This document shows positions 23,835 to 34,027 of a DNA stretch of 64,000 nucleotides, piece after piece. The position numbers were made by a program, and so were the translations under genes. Every line of letters starts with the position of its first letter. The stretch's first letter is position 1. Source of the DNA: Lophius americanus (lineage: Eukaryota; Chordata; Actinopteri; Lophiiformes; Lophiidae); contig JBBDHG010000015.1 of the NCBI GenBank assembly GCA_037951165.1, forward strand, positions 1,783,501 through 1,847,500. Reading direction: 5' to 3'. Below the pieces are notes generated by a model. The model ran no database searches. It had not been told where the DNA came from and saw nothing but the letters and a program-made list of their open reading frames with translations.

Positions 23835-24230
23835 AAAATGAAACATGTATGTCGTTTGCATTACATTTTTTGTGTTGAGAGAACTAAATGATTCTATATT
23901 TGACAATTAAAACAAAGGAGTTTGATTGCATTAATGTAATATTTGGAATTACATAATTGTGTTCAGTCAAGTCAACATGACTAGCTTTATCAAAAGTCAA
24001 CATATTTGTGTTCAGGACATGGAAAATAACTATTCAATAAATCAAAAATAGATATTGTTTTCATACTACTTTTTTATGTTGCAATAACTAAATAGTTACA
24101 CTTTTAACGATTAAAATGGGGGACTTAAGGGAATTTGATTGCATTACTATCATAGGAAGAGTTATGGGATAGCATAACTGTATTTAGTAAACCAAACCTT
24201 TTTTTTGTGGCAAATAGGGGATCCAAACAA
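23835..24230 (+). repeat. Dispersed repeat related to 49590-49870
   Basis: 'aatgaaacatgtatgtcg' and 'tttgcattacattttttgtg' followed by 'ttgagagaactaaa' match 49676-49735 (aatgaaacatggatgaag, tttgcattacattactttt, atgttgaaagaactta). Words such as 'tcaacat', 'gtgttcag' and 'tttgattgcatta' recur within the block. Non-coding. Family unknown. Confidence 0.6.
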
Positions 24231-24394
24231 TATTAGGCATTTAGTTTCAATGTTATAGCTTTAAATCAACCTTAAAGAACTTCAAATGACTCTCTATCAG
24301 TGTAAGGGTGAGTAGAAAATAACTAAATTCCCATTTATGAGTTAACCAAATTCTTAATTTTTACATTACACATTGTGTAGCCCAATATTCTGAT

Positions 24395-24815
24395 TTTATT
24401 CTTTTCAAAGTAGGACTTCATTTTCTCAAAATTACGACTTTATTCTCGTAAGTTTACAATCTCTTTTTTTTTTTGTAAAATCACAACTTTATTCTAAAAA
24501 AAAAGTTTTTTAAATTAAAGAATTTTCTTATCTAAAATTCTAATTTCATGTTCTTAAAAGTTTGACTTACTTAATATATTACCTCATCCTCGTAAAAATA
24601 CGATTTTATTCTTAAAAAAAAAGGGACAACATTATTCTTTTCTATAGAATACAGAATTATTCTCTCTAAAACTTTTCAAAGAAATTATTCATTTTTCTAC
24701 TTTATATTACATTATCAACTTTCTGCTTCATTAATCTATAATAGTAATAAACTTATCTCTCGTATTCTGACTTTGTTCTCATCATCTCCATATCTTGTCA
24801 TTGTGGCCCTAACAC
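24395..24815. repeat. Degenerate minisatellite, 'ctcgtaaaattacgactttatt' type
   Basis: Repeated words 'tacgactttattctcgtaag', 'tcacaactttattct', 'tacgattttattctta' and 'tattctgactttgttctc' show a unit of roughly 25 bases with strong divergence, ending in 'cattgtggccctaacactcc'. That ending is a typical flank of this fish repeat as I recall it. Confidence 0.7.
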
Positions 24816-26164
24816 TCCGTTGAAGGTTTGTATATCAATGAGCCTGCATAGAAACAAATAAATAAAAAATTGTAAAAACTTTTCAAAGTAAGCTTCTTTT
24901 CCTTTTATCCACTTTTGGAATGTGAAACTATCGGACAGCTCCGTGTGAATTGCTATGTTTAACTCCTGACATCCTGACATGTGACATATTGTGCTCCAGC
25001 AGAGCCGGAGGTCGTTTTGTGTGCCGAGCCCTTAAGTGCCGACTAAAAGCCTCAGGTCATTGATCATCTTCAAACATCGAATAATAAGGCATAATCCTTC
25101 CCCATAATGCCCTCTTCATAACCATGATGACAACTGGCTTCTCCATACACAAATAAAACAGACGTGGAAAACATAAAAAAAACGGGGCGTTTAAGAAGTG
25201 GGCCATTATGACACATTCTCTCTCCCTTTATTTTTTCATGATAGTAAACGATCAATTATCCAGATGGCGAGAGACGAGGATGGGCGGCTGGCGATGTCCA
25301 CAAAAACACCCATTCACACGCATATTTACAGGTTTAGGGAGACACACAGAGATACATAAATTTAAACGCAGGAATCACACCGTGTGATGCCTGCACACCG
25401 CCTCAGCCACACACAGCCATAAACATCTGTTGTGTTGTACGCTGAGGTATCCCGCCATGCTGCCGATAGTAGCAGCAAGTGCACAGATGAGGAGTACAGC
25501 TGCTCGATGGTTCCCAGTGAGAGTACTGCGCCGCTGTGATGGATAAGGTGGGATTCTTCTAATTGACAGTTTGTGGGGAAACAGATGGTTTATTTGCTGG
25601 CATTTATCACGTCTTTATGACCAACAGAAGAAAGCTTCATGGAGGAGGGAGAGGCCGTCTTTCAGCATTTTCACAAGCTTTATAATTTATGTTTTAGAAC
25701 TCAGATACAACATCATAGATGTAGACTTTATAGATATGTTTTTATGTTATGTTTTAGGGGAATTACTTACAGTAACAGCGGACAGTCTAGCCATAGCTTC
25801 CTGTTCCAGTGAAGGAAAAGGTGTGGTTCCCATGTCATAGTCAGAAACATAAGTTAATCATTTCCATATTAAAGTAGGCATAGCTAGAACCAAATAGTTT
25901 CGATTGCCTTTCTTAAACCATGATGGCAGATTTAACTATAAGAACCCTGATCCATTTCTTATTGACCCATGGGTCCCAACTAAATCATTTTCAAATTTGT
26001 TTCAATTCTGCCCTTGTAATCAGAGATCCGTAACATCACATCTATCTTACAGCGTTTAGATGCATTATTACGATTATTATTATGATTGTTATTAGTATTA
26101 TAATTAGTAGTAGTAGTTTTCCTCAAGTTATTATCATTACTACTGAATGCAATCATCTTATCAG
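24816..26164. other. Unannotated interval
   Basis: No gene supported. 25240-25560 is non-repetitive with GC-richer patches. 26060-26120 is an irregular 'attatta/gtagtag' run. Confidence 0.4.
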
Positions 26165-26450
26165 AGCAAATGTTACGTTTGTCGCTCTCTCTCTACCCCG
26201 CTCTCTCTCTCTTACTCTCTCACTCTCTTACACAACCAGTCAAGTAGAGCTCCGACCATCCATGAGTCGGGACCTGCTCAACGTTTTTGTCTGTTAAAAG
26301 GCTGTTTTTTTTTCTTGCTGCTGTCTCCAAGTATATGTTCATGTTTAATTGTGGGTTAACTGTAAAGTAAAAAGTTGGTTTAGACCTGCTTTGGTTGGAA
26401 AATGCCTTGACAACACATTTGGCGCTGTATAAATACAATTGACTAGACTT
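26165..26450 (+). mobile_element. Common fish LINE-associated 3' tail repeat
   Basis: After a CT-rich stretch, the landmarks 'ctgttaaaaggctgttttt', 'cttgctgctgtctccaag', 'tggtttagacctgctttgg' and 'atttggcgctgtataaat' appear in the standard order for this fish repeat tail, ending 'acaattgactagacttgatt'. The same tail family occurs on the minus strand at 59522-60040. Non-coding. Confidence 0.7.
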
Positions 26451-26599
26451 GATTCTTCTTTACTTAGGAACACAAATTTGCTAATCTAAGGTCTCATCGT
26501 CTCAATGAGATTACCTCTATAAATAAAGGTTAAGGTTAAGGCTTTGTGTATATTAAAAATTCCACAACATTATCAGTTTTCTGCAGTTTTCTTATCTGC

Positions 26600-27065
26600 C
26601 TTTCTGACAAGGTCCCAGTTTTCAGGCTCCTGTGGAACCATCTCCACAATCTCTGTCTAGGAGCCACAAATCTCTCCACTCATGACAGCGAAGGTTTAAA
26701 ACTTTCCAATTTGATAAACTATGGCTGCACTAATCTTTCCCTCCTCTTCTCCTTGTCCTTCTCCTTCTCTACATAGTTGTGTCCATTAATGCTGGTTATT
26801 TTGCTCAGACTCTCACCTTATGCTTTCTCATTATGTAGCTTTGTATGGATCCTATCTGATCTCCACAGATGCTTTTAATAGTAATTGTTTTGTTTTTGTT
26901 AATTGTAATTATTAGAAATGTTTCTACTATTATTGCAGTACATATACACCAACTTAGAGTTTGGGTCTGCACAGAGGGTTCTGCCAGTTCTTGCTCATAC
27001 TGGAGTGTTTCTTCTCTGTTCTATAGAAGACTTGCAGTTTAAGAAGTGTCATGAGAAAATCTTCA
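26600..27065 (+). mobile_element. LINE 3' region with RT C-terminal remnant
   Basis: At 26610-26720 the translation VPVFRLLWNHLHNL followed by 'LKLSNLINYG' matches the 'L-W-N-x-L-P ... F-K-x-x-L-K-x-F-L-F-D-x-A-Y' C-terminal block of L2/Rex-like LINE polyproteins. Downstream, 'ggttctgccagttcttgctc' and 'gtttcttctctgttc' resemble the following untranslated tail. Divergent, so the LINE family is uncertain. Confidence 0.5.
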
Positions 27066-28185
27066 TTGACATTACAAACACGACCATTGAGGATGAATAA
27101 CTCTGCCTTCTCCTGCAATACTGACATTTGTTGACAAATATATCATTTCATTTTTAAACCTATTCATTAGATGTGACGTTGATTTGAAGATCTTGTCATT
27201 TAAAAACAGTTGCAAATATATATGATTATTACCAAATAGAGCTATTCAAGTCCTGTTGTAAAATATTGGGTAATTGTATTGTATTGTCATAAACAGAGTA
27301 TACTAGAAAAGACAAATACCACAATGTCAGCTTTGAAAGATATATGTCCAACAGCAAATTCATCTTTGTGTTACATTCCTGCCATATCTCCCCTAGTCAG
27401 CGTTTAAATGTCTTCAGATGTTCATGTATCATCGATTGTGTGCTTCTCCCATCGCCTGCAGACCTGTGAGTGTGTGTGTGTACAGTATGTGCATGTACAC
27501 ACACATTTATGTGCCATGGCCATATCCATCAACTTCCGTACCTCCTGGAGTTTCCATTATGCCTGTGACCATTCTATAAAATGGGGGTCACATTGGGTGT
27601 CATTTCCTGCAAACCTGTCTCATCCAAAATGCATAATTCTGCCGCAAATCACACACATGATGTTTGAGGGCTGGAGAAAGCCCAGCTGAACGGCTTTGAC
27701 GTGGTTTAAATGACGACAAACAGACCGGCATATGAACAGATAGAAAACAACTCATCACATAAAACCATAAATATTTATCCGGCAGACATATTTCACCAAG
27801 TAGCCAGATTTAATATATGATATTTTGATTCAGTGATAGACCTTTGGTGGAGACAGAAGCACGAAGGTGCTTGATTATGAACTAATGAAATTACATTTTA
27901 AGTCTGAATACCTTTAATTGAGTTATATGGAGAAGTTATAATCTGAGATAATGGTCATGAAAACTGGTAACTGAGTCGGATAAGGAGAATGGTTATGGTA
28001 ACATTTCAATAGGATTTTTTATCTCAACAATGCACCAGTACGTCCTTATTACTGTAATCAGTTGTTTCTATGAGAAAATTAAACAGACTAAGAAGAGATG
28101 AGAACTGAGCAAATACAGAGTGAGAATGAAATTGTGCATATCTAATGTTGATATACTATATATAATAAACTAAGTCTACACTGAT
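27066..28185. other. Gene-free interval with candidate conserved block
   Basis: 27370-27710 is non-repetitive and balanced, with 'tgttcatgtatcatcgattg', 'atgccatggccatatcc'-like and 'ccaaaatgcataattctgcc' segments. A plus frame at 27408-27689 has no recognisable domain. The rest is AT-rich. Conserved-element status is inference only. Confidence 0.3.
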
Positions 28186-28864
28186 GCAAGGGCATATGTC
28201 GGAAAAGCCCCCAATTCCCTGTGTTCTACAAGCAATCTCCCTGATTTAACTCCGAAAATTAAATGTGACTCATCAATATTCTAGAACATTCCATATTGAC
28301 TATTGACTAACTATTTCTGGGAAGTTAGCAATGTGTCCTAAGATAAGATCCCATATTGACTCAATAATGAAGATAAATACAAGTTAACTATTTTTTCTGA
28401 GCTCAATAATGAAAACGAGACATAATTCCTTGTGTCAACTCATATGAACTAAATTTAATCGTAAGTAGGTTCTTGGTTTGGAACAACAAGTAACAATCGA
28501 AAAATAGTTTCTCCAAAAATGCCCCACTAATAGATGAAATTTTAGTAAGAGTAAAATACGATGAATTAAAAATATATCTCCTTAATTCAATTTATATGCA
28601 CCTTTTTTTTGTGACTAAATCACATGATTGGTTGAGAAATTATGGCCCCAAAACTATGATTTGGAGATAGAGTTTCCCTAGTGACAGATGTATGCAACCG
28701 ACCTTTCCCAAAATCAGTCCCATTATTTACTGTACTAAGATCTGTGGGGTTAAATGAAAATGAGCCAGGATGTAGATTCTGAGATGTCCTGTTCAGGATC
28801 CGCAGCGCAAGCGGCAGAAACGATGATTCCATAGTATCCCAGACTTTTCAGGGATGTAATTATA
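28186..28864 (+). mobile_element. Unnamed TIR repeat family, copy 5 (longest)
   Basis: About 0.68 kb. Left end 'caagggcatatgtcggaaaa' then 'gccccc'. The left body 'gatcccatattgactcaata', 'ttttttctgagctcaataat' and 'ttccttgtgtcaactcatat' matches copies 3 and 7 in reverse. The right body 'ggttgagaaattatggcccc', 'cccaaaatcagtcccatta' and 'gattccatagtatcccagac' matches copies 1, 4 and 8. Right end 'cttttcagggatgtaa' is the inverted counterpart of the left end. Small minus frames at 28620-28971 lie inside it and are not genes. Confidence 0.8.
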
Positions 28865-30486
28865 AGGAAGAATGAGGAAGGATGAAGACTCATTGTGAAA
28901 GACGATAAGTATGAAGAGCCAACTCGTGAAACCACTGGAAGGTGAATTGGTGTGGTCTGTGCAGTCAGCAAGGGGGAATCGATTTGGCAGAGGGGAGGGG
29001 AAACACCTCAGAAAGCATTTGGTTCACAGTTGAAGTCATAAATTCCGCTTCTTCTGTGAACTGAAGACTTTGGGAAAGGCATTCGTGACAGTTGTGCTTT
29101 AAAATTATACCTAAAACACGAAACATGTGGCATTATGTTGTGTGCGGGTGCTTTAAACAGGTAAAGAGTAAAAGGATATTTAAAAGTTGACAAAATCTCA
29201 TTCTGAAAGAAAGTAAAGAATGTGAACCCTAGTGTTCAAGTCTAGAGTCTTAAAGTAACTCATATTGAGAGAAATCCACATAATCAACTTTTTCAGCAGG
29301 ACCCCCCTTTCCTGAAGATAGTTGTAATGTTCTTGAAGACAGCAATTAGTAGTTGCACAACCACACAAGGTTACATTACATGCAGCATCAATAGGTCGTT
29401 TTAAGAAAACCAACCCAGTGCTGACGAGTACACAAACCCAACACACCTCACGTCCTACTTGTGTATTTCTGTGGGAACTGGAACACATGCAGGAAGAAAG
29501 ACTCCCTCTCTCCCCCAAATCACACAGTTATGCCCCGACATCACAAGGACCACTTTTGGCCCCTTACACTGCCCTAACTGCCCCTCAAGCACCCCCACAC
29601 CGGCACGTATCAGGCTCCAGACATGGGGCCGTATTGACTGGTTTGGGATCATCCTCCTCAGGTTAGCCTACTTATCCTTGCAGCTCTGCCTCCATCACAA
29701 AAGATAATCTCCTGTGATTACCTTCTATTTCTCATCTGCTCGCCCCCTCTCTCCTTCTCTGTTTTGTCAATTTCCACTCCTCTGCTCTGTTGTTGCATGA
29801 CCTATACACCCTTCCACAAGAAAAAATACATCCATCCCCTGGCTTTCTTTCTTTCATCCTCATCCTTCAGTTTTTGTTTTTTTTTTACTTTGGGAGACTG
29901 GGCTGTGAATAGACAAGGCCTCATCTCCAGCACCGTCTTGCTGTGTGTTCTTTTGTACAGGCACTCCTCAGCCAGCTGCCTATTCACACAGCCCTACCAA
30001 TTAGGACCCCATTCAGGGACCACGAGAGAGGAGATGAGATCAGTTACCCCACCCTGCCTCCCCCTTTACTGTGGATATTTTATGCATATTACTTCTTCTT
30101 TCTTTCTTTTTCACACCCTGTCATCATAATCAAGTAAATACATCATTATTAGTTCAGACTTTTTAGTAAGCATATTTTCTGACTCCTGATACAGGCACTG
30201 TATTTTGATTCGTCTGTGCAGATACTAGTAGTCAGTCTGACCTCATTAAACCAAAATTCACTGATTATAATTGGTTATTAGAGCACAATCATCCAAAACC
30301 AAGTTCAAACTTGATACTCAGAGGGATAATCTCATGACCTGGGTCTTCTGGGTCTTTTGGCAAAACTGACTTGGAATAAATATACTTCCTGGTCAGAGTT
30401 TGTCACTCTGCCTGTTCGCCACAGCATTAAGTAAATAAGTTATTATTTACATCTACCAGTGTGAGTTAAACACCCAGACATCAGAT
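28865..30486. other. Gene-free interval with candidate conserved block
   Basis: 29400-29720 is non-repetitive and GC-richer ('gttatgccccgacatcacaa', 'gtattgactggtttggg', 'ataatctcctgtgattacc'). Overlapping frames on both strands there have no recognisable domain. 29840-30140 is pyrimidine-rich. No gene supported. Confidence 0.35.
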
Positions 30487-30845
30487 TCAACCTCTAATTG
30501 GTGATTGCAAAGCAAGCAAGAGGCCAAAAAGAGTTTCCTTCCTCATGTGGTTGGACTGATCCGTAAGATAAGGTGAGGGTCTTGGAGATCCGAAGACAGC
30601 TTCTTCAAATCGAAAGCAGCCACTTGAGGTTGCTTGGGCATCTTTTTTTAGGATTCCTCCGAAGAGCCTCCCATTGGAGTTTTTGGGTGGTGGAGGAGGT
30701 GGAGGTGGAGAAACTTGTAGAAACTTGTAGGAGGGACTATATGTCTCATCTGGTTTAGGAACACCTCGAGATCGATGAGTTTTTGAGAAAGTCTGGAATT
30801 CCCTGTTTGCCCCGCTGTCAACAGAACCCAACCCTGAACCCAACC
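30487..30845 (-). CDS. Possible 3'-terminal exon, proline-rich, unrecognised
   Basis: A minus-strand open frame is preceded by a good splice acceptor: 'ttatttccctttgcttatag' ends at 30846. It would start in phase 1 and run 118 codons to a TGA at 30487-30489. The predicted segment has a run of eight prolines near its middle, then KNSNGRLFGGILKKDAQATS, and ends with a leucine-rich stretch and SPIRG. No domain, signal or membrane helix is evident. The sushi exon at 33675-33857 ends in phase 1, so splicing to this exon would be in frame, but that is a one-in-three chance and the 2.8-kb intron is untested. Alternatives: an exon of another gene, a pseudogene exon or a chance frame. A tandem 'gaaacttgta' duplication lies inside. 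Confidence 0.3.
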
Positions 30846-31640
30846 CTATAAGCAAAGGGAAATAAACTGTGATGATAAAGGCTTGGAATTAGATTTCCAA
30901 CAATGTGAAAGAGAGGGTTTAAGAATGAGGTAGTGATGTACTTAGATGTTATGATTAACAACTTTATATATTATAACTAAAATGGCACTTTGGCCTTTTT
31001 TAAAATATCAAGGTTAAATGATATATAGATACTTAAAGACTTTATCAATGATTGTTTCTCTCTCTATGTAGTGACTGGACATAACTTCAAGATGTGACCA
31101 TTTTGATAAATCACATCACATTCGACATAATAGCCACATTAAAGCATAACAATAATATACCTCATGCACAGCAGCATTTCATAAAGTCTATACGCGACAT
31201 TTTCATGAGTGTCTTCTGACGATTAAACAATTCCTGCCCATTATTGATTGCCCCATTCAATTTGGCATGATGATGAGTCCTTTGTGAAAAAACATCTAAT
31301 GGAGCAATCAACGAATGATGCAATCAAATATAGGTCTTATCAGCATTTCTGCCGAGAAAATTTGAGAGTTCAAAATATCTGTCACTGCGTCTCTCAATCT
31401 GAGGACTTTAAAATCATCAACCATAACTTTATTACCAATTGGCTAAGTTTGTGTATGTCCGCGTTTTATTTCATACGAATCGACTCGATATCTATCTACG
31501 AGAAACCCATCGAGGAATACGTTCCACAAGACCTCCGAGTTTTCTGCTGTGGTATCTGGCACCAAGACATTAGCAGCAGATTATTTAACACCAAACCACC
31601 AATGTACAAAATTAACTAGGCCTTAAGTGTCACATGTGAC
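30846..31640. other. Interval with an unassigned plus-strand open frame
   Basis: A 123-codon plus frame spans 31248-31619 in AT-rich DNA. It includes seven cysteines and ends KPPMYKIN but matches no family I recognise. The DNA of 31160-31620 is non-repetitive and looks equally like a conserved non-coding element. If 30487 and 33675 belong to one gene, this would be intronic. Confidence 0.3.
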
Positions 31641-31806
31641 AACAAGGGTATATTCCCGAAAAGCCCCCCTGAAGTGAGTACCTCAAAATAATGAGAAGTA
31701 AGTATTTTCTTATTATTAAAAAAAAAAACTCCCCGTAGTCAGTAAAATATGAAATATGAGAATAAAATATGATATATAAAAGATAGATCACCTCACTGAA
31801 TTTGTT
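31641..31806 (+). mobile_element. Unnamed TIR repeat family, copy 6 (left half)
   Basis: Best-preserved left end of the family: 'caagggtatattcccgaaaa' then 'gcccccc'. It continues through 'ctccccgtagtcagtaaaat' and 'atgatatataaaagatagat' to 'cctcactgaatttgttcc', where it is truncated. Just outside, 'tgtcacatgtgaca' at 31628-31641 is a perfect palindrome. Confidence 0.7.
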
Positions 31807-32334
31807 CCTTAAAGGGTCATTTATACCCCAACTGTGTTTGACAAAAAGATATGTGCTTTTCAAATGTTACGCGTCAGTGCTCTCACGCTTTCATACATCC
31901 TTAACATTGACATTGATAAATCCACAAGATGGCAGTAATGAGTCAAAGCTTTCAGCAACAATGAATATGACGACAAAGAGGAAGTCGATGTAATGTACGT
32001 GGTAAATTAAAACATAGCACAACCATTTGAAACCGCAGCTATTTTCGTATGTTGATGAATTACAAGATTATAAATGTGTCTTTAGCATGATTGACTAATG
32101 CACCCCCAATAGAAGATAAAGGGCGTGCGTTAACTATCTTTCTTCGACCGTAGACTTTGCCTCCTCTCTTGCATTTCGTTGCTTGTGCAGACCGCTTAAG
32201 CAAAAAAATATGTGCCCTCGGAAGACTAGAAACAACAAATAAAGCCTTTCTCTTCCCATTCTTTTATTCAATACAACAAGGTGACATCATTTCAGGTCAC
32301 ATTATTACACAAATAATTGATTATTAAAATCCGT

Positions 32335-32418
32335 TTTACTCTTTCCAGTAATTATAAGAAACATCATGCATAACCCTTGATGCATGATGACTATTCTTGC
32401 GTAATGGAAAGAGTGAAA
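32335..32418. repeat. Long imperfect inverted repeat (hairpin)
   Basis: Left arm 'ttttactctttccagtaatt' continuing 'ataagaaacatcatgcat' pairs with right arm 'atgcatgatgactattcttg' continuing 'cgtaatggaaagagtgaaa', separated by about 7 bases. Arms are about 38 bases with a few mismatches. It could fold into a long stem. No mobile element terminus is recognised. Confidence 0.75.
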
Positions 32419-33130
32419 GGTTCTGACTTGGCGTTGTTATTGGGAAGAGACCTCTAGCAAGATCAGCATCACTGGTCCAGGATGGGTTACCGATGTTAAT
32501 TGAATAAAGTTGGGCTGTTGAAAGCTGTGGGAGAAAATGTCTGTGTTTAGTACTTAATCACTATATACAGTAGCACATTCATACAGGCATGTTTTTGTCT
32601 TCTGAAATTGCCATAGAGATTGAACTGATACCGAACATTGCCCAATATGTGATGTCATCATAAAAAAGACTATTGTGAGGTGTCCAAGGGAACCCTGACC
32701 TATTATGTGGCTGTTTAATGAGCATTACGATATACCACACTTATCGGCTGGATGGATCTTTGTAAATTATATGAACTACGAGCTAACTGACAAGGATTTT
32801 AAATAGTATTTTACTATTTGAAGGTACTATACTTGGGATTGATGTTGGCTGAACAAATAATTTATATAAATCTATTTTCAATGCTTTCATATCTGAGAGA
32901 AACATCAAACAGGCACACAAATTAAATTATTTTTCTGTATCAATTGTTTTTTTGTTTTTTTTAACGGGTCTGAATGGATTGTTTTTTTTTCTTCTTTCTT
33001 GTCTACAGTCAAAATGAATACAGTTAATTCCTTTATACTCGTCCATGGTGTCTTGTTGATCCTCTGATCAACCACTGACTTTCTAATCTGATGTAACCCG
33101 CGACGTAATGTTGATGTTTACGATGTGGAA
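32419..33130. other. AT-rich interval
   Basis: No supported feature. It would lie in an intron if the sushi gene extends to lower coordinates. Confidence 0.35.
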
Positions 33131-33160
33131 TTAGAAAATTAATAGCTTATTTCGAAAAGT

Positions 33161-33454
33161 TTGACTTTGAAAGTGAAATTTCCGAAAAAATTGATCGGGT
33201 GCTCGATGTCATATCTGTGTCTGATGTCCTGTCTGGTTCGATCCCCTTTGTTGAAATCATTCGCCTCCCATCAAAAAACGGGTATTTTCGGAGGAGCGCA
33301 GAAACGAGACTCTAGCGGGACGAGCCAAGGTGCGTCTGGTGGAATCACAGACATTGTTTTGAATGGCAGTGACCGGGACCGCCGGGCGAGACACAGCCGT
33401 AACTCCGCACAACAATCCCAGTGGAATCGAGCATTTGGACTGTCTTTCCAGTGA
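33161..33454. other. GC-rich block open on both strands, unrecognised
   Basis: A sharply bounded, GC-richer block (most marked 33290-33440) sits between very AT-rich sequences. The plus frame gives 97 codons ending at 'ctttccagtga', with a glycine/serine- and arginine-rich second half (GGITDIVLNGSDRDRRARHS). The minus strand is also open over the same block (33271-33573 in one frame). Codon-like texture suggests a recent insertion or a transferred exon, but I cannot name it. It lies in the intron following the sushi exon if that gene continues. Confidence 0.35.
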
Positions 33455-33674
33455 ATCATTCTGTCATATATATTCATATACATATTAATAAATATATATT
33501 TAAATGTATATAGCCTGTACAAGAATATGCTTAGAATATGATATAATATATATATATACAAATATATAATCAAAAGTAATGATTATTATACGATATAGTA
33601 TAATATATTTTATTATATATATGCACTCATTCCCTGAACTGTTTCCATATTACAGAATGTATAATAGAACTTAC

Positions 33675-33857
33675 GTTGACATAAGGTGCCTCGAGCCATC
33701 CAATTTCCCTCGACACAAATCAGTTGGAAAAAGCCCCTGTAGCCAGCCTTGCAGCCCACTTCCAGTTGATATCCATTCTGGTAGATGGGCGCCAGATTAG
33801 TTGTATCATAATTGTCATCATAAAGGGAGCTTTTTATAAATTGTTCAAGTCTGCAGT
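33675..33857 (-). CDS. Sushi/CCP exon, complement factor H-like (CCP1)
   Basis: Minus-strand exon of 183 bases with clean splice sites: acceptor 'ttgttccacag' just above 33857 and donor 'gtaagt' starting at 33674. Both boundaries are phase 1, the hallmark of single-module CCP exons. The 61-residue module has cysteines at 2, 36, 48 and 60 and the invariant tryptophan at 53, with 'YQNGYQLEVGCKAGYRG' before and 'CVEGNW' around the third cysteine: the complete CCP pattern (C1-C3, C2-C4 disulphides in the family). The D-C start directly after a signal peptide and the sequence character resemble CCP1 of fish complement factor H, a secreted regulator of C3b. CCP2 and later modules were not found, so this may be a divergent factor H-like gene, a short paralogue or a remnant. 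CCP call is strong; factor H assignment is from recall. Confidence 0.8.
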
Positions 33858-33963
33858 CTGTGGAACAACAGATAACAAAATTAACCTCAATATTCATATG
33901 AAACCCCACAACAGAATGTTCAGCAGCAAATTAAATAATAATATGAATTATCTCAGTCTTGAC
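33858..33963 (-). other. Predicted intron 1 of the sushi gene
   Basis: A 106-base intron, a size typical of compact fish genes. It ends 'ttgttccacag'. The start is less certain: the in-phase GT is 'gtcaag', a poor donor (C at +3). The sequence five bases further on, 'actgagat', looks like an altered donor. Confidence 0.55.
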
Positions 33964-34027
33964 CCTTCACAAAGGTCAGCATATGCATCCACAAAAACAA
34001 GACACATGTTCGGGTTATCATATTCAT
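33964..34027 (-). CDS. Signal-peptide exon of the sushi gene
   Basis: ATG at 34025-34027 (minus) in a fair context, with A at -3. It encodes MNMITRTCVLFLWMHMLTFV plus K, a short positive N-region and a hydrophobic core typical of a secretory signal peptide, and ends one base into the next codon. That phase-1 end joins the CCP exon to give ...FVK-D-C, the same 'signal then D-C' start seen in factor H. Two donor choices exist: G|GTCAAG (used here), or a position six bases later, where the expected GT reads 'ac' and read-through would hit TGA. Two further in-frame ATGs lie inside. No TATA box is clear upstream. The exon is too short for ordinary ORF searches. Confidence 0.65.
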
